A DNA stretch of 5,191 bases from an uncultured Clostridia bacterium. Its GTDB lineage: Bacteria > Bacillota > Clostridia > Christensenellales > Borkfalkiaceae. The position numbers were made by a program, and so were the translations under genes. The stretch spans positions 1-5,191 of the forward strand of contig CANREX010000104.1 in the NCBI GenBank assembly GCA_947629735.1. The letters run 5' to 3'. Of this stretch, positions 1 through 5,191 are shown piece by piece. Position 1 is the stretch's first letter. Each line of letters begins with the position of its first letter. The notes below the pieces were generated by a model, which was given only the letters and a program-made list of their open reading frames with translations, searched no databases and was not told the DNA's origin.

Positions 1-1
1 A

Positions 2-49
2 ACGCCGCAGGAAATGCAAGAATACATAAATAAAATTTGCGGCAAATAA
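2..49 (+). CDS. C-terminal end of an unidentified protein (partial, runs off left edge)
   Basis: Reading from base 2 gives 15 residues, TPQEMQEYINKICGK, followed by TAA at 47-49. The stretch looks like the hydrophilic, helical tail of a protein. The other two plus frames give less protein-like strings that also stop early (frame 1 at 31-33, frame 3 at 27-29). Convergent orientation with rarA and an intrinsic terminator about 100 bp downstream support a real gene end here. Too little is present to name a family. Confidence 0.5.
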   Translation, partial: TPQEMQEYINKICGK

Positions 50-152
50 ATTAAGATTAGACTGTAAGGAAGATTATTCCGCATTATGTTTCTTCTTCCT
101 ACACTACACCGCAAACAACTGCAAAATTCAAAATTAGAAGCGTGCCTATAAC

Positions 153-181
153 AAAAAGCGGGGAGTATCCCTGCTTTTTTT
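153..181. terminator. Bidirectional intrinsic terminator between convergent genes
   Basis: An 8-bp stem pairs AGCGGGGA (157-164) with TCCCTGCT (168-175), with one G-T wobble and a GTA loop. Seven T follow the stem end on the plus strand (175-181). Five A precede it (153-157), which become a T run on the minus strand. The structure can therefore end the upstream plus-strand gene (stop at 49) and rarA on the minus strand (stop at 261, about 80 bp away). The flanking A and T runs also extend the pairing. Confidence 0.8.
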
Positions 182-260
182 GACTCGCCCAAAGGTGTAT
201 TCCGATAAAAAATTTTGTTTTTTTTGATTCCCTATGGAATATGCCCTTTTCGGGCTTGTT

Positions 261-1574
261 TTATTTCTTTTTGCCCTTTAACTTTCTTATCTCTTCGACC
301 GTCTTTTCGTAGCCTATCCCCTTGGGAATATAATATATCTTATCCTTTAACGCGTCGGGAAGATACTGCTGTTCCACAAAGCCCTGCGGGAAGTCGTGCG
401 GGTATTTGTACAGGCGGGAATTTTGCTTATCCTTACTGTCTCCGTAGGAATTATCCCTTAAATACGCGGGCACGCCCATATCGTCGCGTACAGTGACGGC
501 GTCGCGCTTAGCCTCTTCCATCGCGCTTATCGCGGAGTTGCTCTTGGGGGCTTCGCAGACGTAAATTATCGCCTCGGAAAGGGGAATGAGCCCCTCGGGA
601 TAGCCTATCTTTTCAAACGCGTACATAGCGGAAGTCGCGATTTGCAGCGCGCGCGGGTCTGCCATTCCGACGTCCTCCGCGGAGTGCACGACGAGACGGC
701 GGGCAACGATAAGAGGGTCGCAGCCGCCCTCTATAAGGCGCATTGCGTAGTACAGCGCGGCGTTGGAATCGCTGCCGCGGAGGGATTTGCAGAACGCCGA
801 AAGATAGTCGTAAAAATCGTCCTCGTTGTATGAAAGCGCCTTGCGCTGAATGGACTGTTCCGCGTCCGAAAGGCGCACCCTGAGCACGCCGTCGGCGGAG
901 ACGGGAGTTGTCAACACCGCAAGCTCCAAGGCGTTATACGCCGTCCTTAAATCGCCGCCCGCCATGCGCGCAATATGCGCGACGGCTTCTTCCTCCACTT
1001 CCGCTTTGTATACGCCCAGACCCCGCTTTTCGTTGCTTAGCGCCTTGTACAGCGCGCCCTTGACGTCCTCTTCCGAAAGGGGAAGAAATTTGAAAACCCT
1101 GCAACGCGAGACTATCGCGGGGGTCATGGAAGCGTATGGGTTTTCCGTCGTCGAACCTATGAAGATTATCGTGCCCTGCTCTATCGCGGGCAGGAGGGAA
1201 TCGGACTGCGTTTTGTTGAAGCGGTGACACTCGTCGAGAAGCAGATAGGTGCGTTTGCCGAACATTTTGAGGTTGTCTTCCGCCCTTTTAACCGCCTCTT
1301 TCACGTCGGCAACGCCCGATTGCACGGCGTTCAGCTTGATAAATTCCCCGTGCGTGGTGTTGGCTATGACGTTTGCGAGCGTCGTCTTGCCCGTGCCCGG
1401 CGGACCGTAAAATATGCAGCTGCCCAGCCTGTCGAGCGATATTGCGCGGCGCAAAAGCGAGCCTTCCGCCACTATGTGCTTCTGACCGATGAAATCGTCC
1501 AGATTGTCCGCGCGCATCCTCTCGGCGAGGGGTTTCGCGCTCTCCTTATCGGAAGAAAAATCAAACAGATCCAT
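261..1574 (-). CDS. rarA: Replication-associated recombination protein A (AAA+ ATPase, RarA/MgsA/Mgs1 family)
   Basis: 437-residue cytoplasmic AAA+ ATPase related to clamp loaders. The family (E. coli RarA, yeast Mgs1, human WRNIP1) acts at stalled or gapped replication forks with the replisome, SSB and recombination proteins. Visible motifs: the usual N-terminal lead-in PLAERMRADNLDDFIGQ (15-31); Walker A GPPGTGKT (57-64); Walker B LLLDECHRF (111-119); sensor 1 GSTTENP (140-146); the SRCRVF arginine-finger region (156-161); sensor 2 GGDLRTAYN (206-214). The C-terminal tetramerisation domain carries SLRGSD (264-269), HSAEDVGMADP (297-307) and YPHDFPQGFVEQQYLPD (391-407), all hallmark RarA segments. 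Length is normal. The ATG at 1574 matches the typical MDLF-type start, but no Shine-Dalgarno sequence precedes it (AAAAGAT sits directly before the ATG). It lies 112 bp downstream of the patatin gene on the same strand, so read-through or an own promoter are both possible. Confidence 0.95.
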   Translation of the reverse strand: MDLFDFSSDKESAKPLAERMRADNLDDFIGQKHIVAEGSLLRRAISLDRLGSCIFYGPPGTGKTTLANVIANTTHGEFIKLNAVQSGVADVKEAVKRAEDNLKMFGKRTYLLLDECHRFNKTQSDSLLPAIEQGTIIFIGSTTENPYASMTPAIVSRCRVFKFLPLSEEDVKGALYKALSNEKRGLGVYKAEVEEEAVAHIARMAGGDLRTAYNALELAVLTTPVSADGVLRVRLSDAEQSIQRKALSYNEDDFYDYLSAFCKSLRGSDSNAALYYAMRLIEGGCDPLIVARRLVVHSAEDVGMADPRALQIATSAMYAFEKIGYPEGLIPLSEAIIYVCEAPKSNSAISAMEEAKRDAVTVRDDMGVPAYLRDNSYGDSKDKQNSRLYKYPHDFPQGFVEQQYLPDALKDKIYYIPKGIGYEKTVEEIRKLKGKKK

Positions 1575-1593
1575 ATCTTTTGAACGTAAAAAG

Positions 1594-1608
1594 GGTTATT
1601 TCCACTTG
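1594..1608. repeat. Direct repeat copy A, 15 bp, upstream of rarA
   Basis: GGTTATTTCCACTTG on the plus strand (CAAGTGGAAATAACC on the minus strand, the sense of both flanking genes). It is identical to the copy at 1639-1653, start to start 45 bp. It lies 20 bp upstream of the rarA ATG. Confidence 0.85.
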
Positions 1609-1638
1609 CTTAAAAAGTTGTTTCGGCGTGTTTTAAAT

Positions 1639-1653
1639 GGTTATTTCCACTTG
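1639..1653. repeat. Direct repeat copy B, 15 bp, in the patatin-rarA gap
   Basis: Exact copy of the 1594-1608 sequence in the same orientation. The 30 bp between the copies are not themselves repeated, so this is not a simple tandem duplication of a 45-bp unit. Confidence 0.85.
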
Positions 1654-1684
1654 TCCGAAAAATAATTTAAGCCCGCCGTTGTAA

Positions 1685-1698
1685 GGTTATTTCAACAG
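1685..1698. repeat. Partial third repeat copy overlapping the patatin stop codon
   Basis: On the minus strand this reads CTGTTGAAATAACC, matching the 14-base AAGTGGAAATAACC of the two perfect copies at 11 of 14 positions. It begins 46 bp from copy B, nearly the same phase as the 45 bp between A and B. It contains the last codons and TAA stop of the patatin gene (Leu-Leu-Lys-stop); in the corresponding frame copies A and B read Lys-Trp-Lys-stop. Confidence 0.5.
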
Positions 1699-2478
1699 CT
1701 TTTTTATCTCTTTCATTTGCGCTTTCGCCGCGGCATATCCCTGCTCGTACGCCTTGTCCATGTCCTTTACGGCGTATTGGCTCATGCCCTTGATTTCGGG
1801 GGTTATCCAAAGTTCGCCCTTTTTCGCGATGAGCTGTTTTTTCAGTTCGGTCGCGTTGTAGTCCATCATATCGTATACGCGGAAAACCATGGAAAGTATG
1901 TTTTTTATGCCGCCCACGCTTTCGCCCGTGTTGCCGAGGACATCCACCGCCAGAACGGCGTCCGCGCCCATATCCCACGCCTGCTGTGTGGGCACGCGGC
2001 AAAGCACTCCGCCGTCAATCAAAAGTTTGCCATCGAGGCGCACGGGGCGGAATATAGCGGGCATGGACGACGACGCGCGCACCGCGTCTATGACCTTACC
2101 GCTGTCAAACGTGACGAGCCTGCCCGAGAGCATGTCGCTCGCCACGCAGCAAAAGGGTATTTGAAGGTCGGAAAACTGCACGTCGCCTATGTTGTCGAGC
2201 AACAGGTTGTGCATCTTCATTCCCTTTAAAAGCCCCAGCTGCTTTGCGGGAATTGCCGTCGGGTCTATGAGCTTTACCGCCTTTAACTTCAACACGGCTT
2301 CGAGCATTTCGTCGCAGGTCATTCCGCGCGAATAGCACGCGCCGACGACCGAGCCCATGGAACAGCCCGAAATATAGGAAGGCTTTATGCCCTCCTCTTC
2401 CAACGCGCGCAAGACGCCTATATGCGCGACCCCGCGCGACCCGCCCGCGCCGAGCGCAAGCCCCAATTTTTTACTCAT
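1687..2478 (-). CDS. Patatin-like phospholipase family protein (NTE/RssA type, YlbK-like)
   Basis: 263-residue serine hydrolase of the patatin family, expected to cleave acyl esters of phospholipids or related lipids using a Ser-Asp dyad. The oxyanion-hole motif GAGGSRG is at 10-16, the nucleophile elbow GCSMG at 38-42 (Ser40), and the catalytic Asp in DGG at 155-157 (Asp155). The ASSSMP-F-P segment (135-145) is also typical. All catalytic residues are present, so it should be active. There is no signal peptide or clear membrane segment, which points to a cytoplasmic or membrane-peripheral protein. The ATG at 2478 is supported by GAGAGG eight bases upstream and by the family N-terminus (LGLALGAGGSRG). 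From memory, B. subtilis YlbK is a patatin-like protein of about this length next to ylbJ, and here the neighbour is YlbJ-like. Orthology to YlbK is therefore likely, but it rests on synteny. The substrate is unknown. Confidence 0.92.
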   Translation of the reverse strand: MSKKLGLALGAGGSRGVAHIGVLRALEEEGIKPSYISGCSMGSVVGACYSRGMTCDEMLEAVLKLKAVKLIDPTAIPAKQLGLLKGMKMHNLLLDNIGDVQFSDLQIPFCCVASDMLSGRLVTFDSGKVIDAVRASSSMPAIFRPVRLDGKLLIDGGVLCRVPTQQAWDMGADAVLAVDVLGNTGESVGGIKNILSMVFRVYDMMDYNATELKKQLIAKKGELWITPEIKGMSQYAVKDMDKAYEQGYAAAKAQMKEIKKLLK

Positions 2479-2486
2479 AAATCAAA

Positions 2487-2492
2487 CCTCTC
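2487..2492 (-). promoter_or_regulatory. Ribosome binding site of the patatin gene
   Basis: GAGAGG on the minus strand lies eight bases before the ATG at 2478, a good Shine-Dalgarno match and spacing. It fixes this start over later ones. It falls inside the 32-bp gap shared with the divergent ylbJ-like gene. Confidence 0.7.
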
Positions 2493-2510
2493 GAAAATAA
2501 GTATGTACCG

Positions 2511-3476
2511 ATGAAAATAAAAAAAATTCTCACAAAAATTTTGACCGCCGCCCTGCTTTTGACGACCGCGGCGGCGATAATCGCCCTCCCGCAAAGATAT
2601 GTGGGCGAATGTTTCAAGGGCTTTTCCCTCTGGGCGGAGAGCGTGCTGCCCTCCCTCTTCCCGTTCATGGTGATAAGCGGGATATTTATAGGCACGGGAA
2701 TGGCTCAGGCGGCTGCCCGACCTTTTTCGCGAATGTGCGGAAAAATCGGTCTGCCCGCCGCCGGCATGCCGCTGTTTATAATGAGCGCGTGCAGCGGTTA
2801 TCCCGCGGGAAGCAGAATGTTGAGCGACTTCCGCGCGAGCGGCGCGCTTAACGATTCCGACTGCAAAAAACTCGCCCCGCTGTGCTCAACCGCAGGTCCG
2901 CTTTTCATCACGGGAACGGTGGGTTACAAGGCGTTCGGCGGGGGATATGCGGGCGCGAAACTGTTGTTCGCGTGTCTGTTTTCGGTGATTTCCACCTCGC
3001 TTATCTACTGCATTTTTCACAAGGAAAAAGGCGTGGGCGATATCCGCGCGCCCCTCGTTAAAAGGAATAACGACGCACTCTATGATAGTTTTTACGGCGC
3101 GGTGACCGCGGTGTGCCTTGCGGGCGGCTATATAGCGTTTTTTTACACGCTTTCGCGGGTGCTTTGCGATTTCAAAATTCTTTCGCCCGTGACATATGCG
3201 CTTTCGCCGATATTCGGGGAACAGACCGCGGCGGCGTTGGCGGGCGGGCTGTGCGAGGCGACGGGCGGTTGCTTTGCGCTTGCGGGTGCGGGCGGGTTTT
3301 TCGCCCTGCCGCTCGCGGGGTTTTTGATAACATTCGGCGGGGCTTCGATAATAGCGCAACAGGCGGGATATCTCAACAAATGCGGCGTAAAAACGGGCTT
3401 TTTCGCGCTGTTCAAATTCGTTCAGGGAATCGTCTGCTTTGCGATTTTATGCCTTTTTTCGCTTCTGGGGATATAA
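2511..3476 (+). CDS. ylbJ: YlbJ-like sporulation integral membrane protein (nucleoside-recognition/Gate-type fold)
   Basis: 321-residue polytopic membrane protein. A Lys-rich start (MKIKK) precedes a hydrophobic helix at about 8-27. Further membrane segments lie near 44-63, 84-94, 128-141, 148-168, 195-217, 240-258, 262-283 and 297-319. Motifs matching my knowledge of YlbJ are WAESVLPSLFPFMVIS (41-56), SACSGYPAGSRM (92-103), STAGPLFITGTVG (126-138), GGLCEATGG (245-253) and FGGASIIAQQ (275-284). In B. subtilis YlbJ is made in the mother cell under sigma-E and is needed for heat-resistant spores; its biochemical role is unclear. At 321 residues this protein is shorter than B. subtilis YlbJ (about 400), with a short linker (about 170-193) between the halves. 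The ATG at 2511 has no clear Shine-Dalgarno, but an in-frame TAA at 2478-2480 with no good start between leaves little choice. It could also be a YlbJ-related paralogue not tied to sporulation. Confidence 0.75.
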   Translation: MKIKKILTKILTAALLLTTAAAIIALPQRYVGECFKGFSLWAESVLPSLFPFMVISGIFIGTGMAQAAARPFSRMCGKIGLPAAGMPLFIMSACSGYPAGSRMLSDFRASGALNDSDCKKLAPLCSTAGPLFITGTVGYKAFGGGYAGAKLLFACLFSVISTSLIYCIFHKEKGVGDIRAPLVKRNNDALYDSFYGAVTAVCLAGGYIAFFYTLSRVLCDFKILSPVTYALSPIFGEQTAAALAGGLCEATGGCFALAGAGGFFALPLAGFLITFGGASIIAQQAGYLNKCGVKTGFFALFKFVQGIVCFAILCLFSLLGI

Positions 3477-3489
3477 ACCCGCTTGGTCG
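3461..3489. repeat. Imperfect direct repeat copy 1, over the 3' end of the ylbJ-like gene
   Basis: The segment includes the last codons and the TAA stop of the ylbJ-like gene. Its core GGGATATAAAC (3468-3478) recurs exactly at 3513-3523, 45 bp downstream. Flanks also resemble each other: GCTTCT against GCTTTT before the core, and CGCT-G-TCG after it. An upstream TTTTATGC is likewise shared (3445-3452 and 3501-3508). Confidence 0.55.
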
Positions 3490-3504
3490 TTTCCAACGCT
3501 TTTT
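3481..3504 (+). terminator. Possible weak intrinsic terminator of the ylbJ-like gene
   Basis: GCTTGG (3481-3486) can pair with CCAA-C-GC (3493-3499), leaving one bulged C and a six-base loop. Five T follow at 3500-3504, then ATGC and TTTT. It starts 4 bp after the ylbJ-like stop codon. The stem is short and imperfect, so the call is tentative. No comparable terminator with a T run is clear for the convergent pheA in the same gap. Confidence 0.35.
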
Positions 3505-3506
3505 AT

Positions 3507-3535
3507 GCTTTTGGGATATAAACGCGCTCGCGTCG
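3507..3535. repeat. Imperfect direct repeat copy 2, in the ylbJ-pheA gap
   Basis: A 29-base segment resembling 3461-3489, with an exact 11-base core GGGATATAAAC at 3513-3523. It lies in the noncoding gap between two convergent genes and looks like a decayed or partial copy of the ylbJ-like gene's last bases. Translated in the corresponding frame, the core gives Gly-Ile-stop in both copies. Confidence 0.55.
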
Positions 3536-3561
3536 ATGTCAAATTGCGTTAATTTCCCCTT

Positions 3562-4374
3562 TTATATCGTCGGTTCCGACTTATAACAGCCGAGCAGTTT
3601 GAAAGAAGAGGCCCGTCCGCTCACCTTATCGAGCGCGGAACGCACCGCGGGCGAGGAGTAGTCGCCCTCTATCTCTATGAAAAATCTGAATTCCCATACC
3701 CTATCTTTTATAGGGCGGCTCTCGATTTTTGTCATGTTCAAGCCGTTTTCCGAAAGTATAGACAACATTCTGACGAGCGCGCCTACCTCGTGCCGACAAG
3801 TTATGGAGAAAAATATCCTGTCCGTCGGAACGTCCTTTTCGGGCGCGCCCCGCTTTATCAGGAGAAATATCGTGTAGTTGTTGCTTTCGTCCGAGATGCA
3901 CTCTTCTGAGAGCGTGAAGCCCTCCCGCCTGCACTGCGAGCCCACTATGCCTGCGTCCTCGTCGCTCTTTATCTGCTCGAAACAGCCCGAGGTGGACTGT
4001 GACTGCATGAGCGCGGCGGCGGGGAAATGCTTGCCCAGATACCGCGCGCACTGTCCGAGAGCCTGAGCGTGCGAATATATCCGCTTTATGCCGCGCGGGT
4101 CTGCCCCCTCGCGCATGACGAGGCGGTGATCTATCTTTACCGCGCACTCGCCGACGGCGTAAAAACCCGGCATTTCCTGCAATAAGTCGAGGTTTTGCGC
4201 TACCGCCCCGTTGAGTGAGTTTTCCACGGGGATAGCCGCGCTGTCTATTTCGCCCTCTTTCAGCGCGTTTATGAGCAACGGAAACGACGGATAAGCCCGC
4301 TTTTCGGCTTTTCCGTCGAGGCGCGTCGCCGCTATTTCGCTGTATGTGCCCTCCGGTCCGAGATAACCTATCAT
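3562..4374 (-). CDS. pheA: Prephenate dehydratase with C-terminal ACT domain
   Basis: 270-residue monofunctional enzyme converting prephenate to phenylpyruvate, the Phe-specific branch step. The catalytic domain covers about 1-175: GYLGPEGTYSE (3-13), IPVENSLNGAV (48-58), DHRLV (82-86), YSHAQALGQC (100-109), QSTSGCFEQI (126-135) and AGIVGSQ (141-147). The ACT domain at about 185-265 has GALV (198-201) and ESRP (218-221), the two motifs that bind phenylalanine in this family, so feedback inhibition by Phe is expected. There is no chorismate mutase domain at either end. The usual TRF motif of the active site reads TIF here (Thr168-Ile169-Phe170, codon ATA at 3870-3868): Thr and Phe are kept, Arg is replaced. 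The ATG at 4374 is supported by GGAG at 4383-4386 with an 8-base gap. It starts 20 bp after the DAHP synthase stop codon, so the two genes are almost certainly one transcript. Confidence 0.93.
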   Translation of the reverse strand: MIGYLGPEGTYSEIAATRLDGKAEKRAYPSFPLLINALKEGEIDSAAIPVENSLNGAVAQNLDLLQEMPGFYAVGECAVKIDHRLVMREGADPRGIKRIYSHAQALGQCARYLGKHFPAAALMQSQSTSGCFEQIKSDEDAGIVGSQCRREGFTLSEECISDESNNYTIFLLIKRGAPEKDVPTDRIFFSITCRHEVGALVRMLSILSENGLNMTKIESRPIKDRVWEFRFFIEIEGDYSSPAVRSALDKVSGRASSFKLLGCYKSEPTI

Positions 4375-4382
4375 CTTTTCAA

Positions 4383-4386
4383 CTCC
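4383..4386 (-). promoter_or_regulatory. Ribosome binding site of pheA
   Basis: GGAG on the minus strand, eight bases before the pheA ATG, sits inside the 20-bp gap after the DAHP synthase stop codon. This indicates independent initiation within a shared transcript. Confidence 0.6.
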
Positions 4387-4394
4387 GATTTCGC

Positions 4395-5191
4395 TCAGAC
4401 TTTATTCGCAATGTCGCGGAGAAGTCTTGCGGTATCATCCCAGCCGAGACAAGGGTCGGTTATGGATTTGCCGTAGATTATGTCCTCTTTCTGGTTGCCC
4501 TCTTCGATAAAGCTCTCTATCATGAAGCCCTTGACGTACTTTTTGAAGTCCTTATCGTAAAGGCGGTTATTCATGACCTCTTCGCATATTCTTATCTGGT
4601 GGCGGCACTGCTTGCCGCTGTTGGAGTGGTTTGCGTCTATTATTATCGCGGGGTTGCGCAAGTCCGACTTGGAATAGCCGTCTATAACCTGCATTACCGT
4701 CTCGTAGTGGAAATTGGGGATATCCCTCCCGCTTCCGTCCACCGCCCCGCGCAATATGGCGTGCGCGAGGGGGTTGCCGCTCGTCTTGACCTGCCAGCCG
4801 TTGAGCTTGAACGTCTGTCCGCACTGCGCGGCGTAAATAGAGTTCATAAGCACGAGGATAGAGCCGCTCATGGGGTTTTTTATGCCCACGGCGACGTCCA
4901 TGCCGCTCGCCGTAAGCCTGTGAAGCTGATTTTCCGAGCTGCGCGCGCCCACCGCGACGTATGAGAGCAAGTCGTCCACATAGCCGTAGTTGGCGGGATA
5001 AAGCATTTCGTCCGCCGCGGAAAGCCCCGAAAGCTCTATCGCCTTGATATTCAAATCGCGTATGGTCTTTATGCCCTTTAAGATGTCCTCCTGCTTGGAA
5101 GGGTCGGGCTGCGAAAACATGCCCTTGTAGCCGACGCCCTTCGTGCGCGGCTTGTTGGTATATATGCGGGGAACGAGGACGAGCTTTTCGC
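4395..5191 (-). CDS. aroF: 3-deoxy-7-phosphoheptulonate (DAHP) synthase, class I (AroF/G/H type), partial, 5' end beyond right edge
   Basis: Condenses phosphoenolpyruvate and erythrose 4-phosphate to DAHP, the first step of the shikimate pathway. The frame stays open to the right edge, giving 264 residues and a TGA stop; the Met at 5120 is internal, because conserved family sequence continues before it. Numbered from the edge, motifs are KPRTKGVGYKG (13-23), GARSSENQLHR (81-91), GIKNPMSGSI (102-111), KTSGNP (135-140) with ILRG (145-148), DANHSNSGKQ (185-194), MIESFIEEGNQ (223-233) and YGKSITDPCLGWDDT (239-253). The His, Glu and Asp metal ligands expected in the last three blocks are present. 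The missing part, roughly 80-100 residues, would hold the metal-binding Cys and the N-terminal effector region, so the controlling amino acid cannot be read here; its partner pheA suggests Phe. The symbol aroF is a choice among aroF/aroG/aroH. Confidence 0.93.
   Translation of the reverse strand, partial: EKLVLVPRIYTNKPRTKGVGYKGMFSQPDPSKQEDILKGIKTIRDLNIKAIELSGLSAADEMLYPANYGYVDDLLSYVAVGARSSENQLHRLTASGMDVAVGIKNPMSGSILVLMNSIYAAQCGQTFKLNGWQVKTSGNPLAHAILRGAVDGSGRDIPNFHYETVMQVIDGYSKSDLRNPAIIIDANHSNSGKQCRHQIRICEEVMNNRLYDKDFKKYVKGFMIESFIEEGNQKEDIIYGKSITDPCLGWDDTARLLRDIANKV

Noticed and set aside
67..100. Hairpin AGGAAGA/TCTTCCT with a 20-base loop downstream of the partial left gene
   Set aside because: The loop is long and no T run follows, so it is not an intrinsic terminator; it matches no known RNA family I can recognise. 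The structure at 153-181 is far better.
227..255. Two small palindromes just after the rarA stop (GCCC/GGGC at 243-255 and ATTCC/GGAAT at 227-240) as a rarA terminator
   Set aside because: Stems are only 4-5 bp, and in the rarA direction they are followed by A-rich rather than T-rich sequence. The bidirectional terminator further on is a better candidate.
850..1583. Open frames on the plus strand inside rarA (850-1227 and 1224-1583)
   Set aside because: Low-complexity Ser/Thr/Arg-rich or mixed translations opposite well-conserved AAA+ motifs; no ribosome binding site or domain.
1594..1698. Three spaced repeats that could suggest a small CRISPR-like array
   Set aside because: The repeat is only 15 bp, the third copy is imperfect and partly coding, and no cas genes are present. 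Spacing alone is not enough.
1717..2229. Long open frame on the plus strand antisense to the patatin gene (170 codons)
   Set aside because: The opposite strand carries a clear catalytic patatin protein; the antisense translation is His/Val/Ala-rich with no recognisable domain. It is a by-product of codon bias on the real gene.
2500..2505. CATACT on the minus strand as a possible sigma-E type -10 element for the patatin gene
   Set aside because: It matches only the first part of the sigma-E -10 consensus, no good -35 lies at the right distance, and the leader would be only about 14 bases.
3569..3580. GTCGGTTCCGAC palindrome at the pheA 3' end as a terminator or operator
   Set aside because: It lies inside coding sequence, leaves almost no loop, and has no T run on either side.
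4344..4964. 206-codon open frame on the plus strand antisense to the DAHP synthase gene
   Set aside because: The minus strand matches class I DAHP synthase along its whole length. The plus-strand translation has no family features.

Overview
The window holds five protein-coding genes and the last codons of a sixth. It suggests a Bacillota (Firmicutes) genome, probably of a clostridial, spore-forming type. The main clue is a YlbJ-like membrane protein divergent from a small patatin-like protein, echoing the ylbJ/ylbK neighbours of Bacillus subtilis. Coding regions are rich in GCG/CGC-type codons, while the gaps between genes are AT-rich. TAA and TGA both end genes, so the standard bacterial code fits. 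This placement is inference from gene content, not a phylogeny.

Layout, left to right. Positions 2-49 (+) are the tail of an upstream gene. A bidirectional intrinsic terminator at 153-181 separates it from the convergent rarA (261-1574, -), an AAA+ ATPase of stalled-fork maintenance. Upstream of rarA is a 112-bp gap with a 15-bp perfect direct repeat. Next comes a patatin-family hydrolase (1687-2478, -). Only 32 bp separate its start codon from that of the YlbJ-like membrane protein (2511-3476, +). That gene converges on pheA (3562-4374, -; prephenate dehydratase with an ACT domain). pheA follows a class I DAHP synthase gene (4395 to the right edge, -) by 20 bp.

How the genes fit together. 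The DAHP synthase and PheA form a short phenylalanine-biosynthesis operon: first committed step of the shikimate pathway, then the Phe-specific branch. The YlbJ-like/patatin pair is a sporulation- and membrane-lipid-flavoured neighbourhood. RarA is a DNA-maintenance protein that may be read through from the patatin gene or from its own promoter.

The core content is ordinary housekeeping; no unknown multi-gene system is visible. Most worth a second look: short echoes of gene 3' ends about 45 bp downstream of two unrelated genes, an Arg-to-Ile change in the normally conserved TRF motif of PheA, and the very compact divergent start region between the patatin and ylbJ-like genes.
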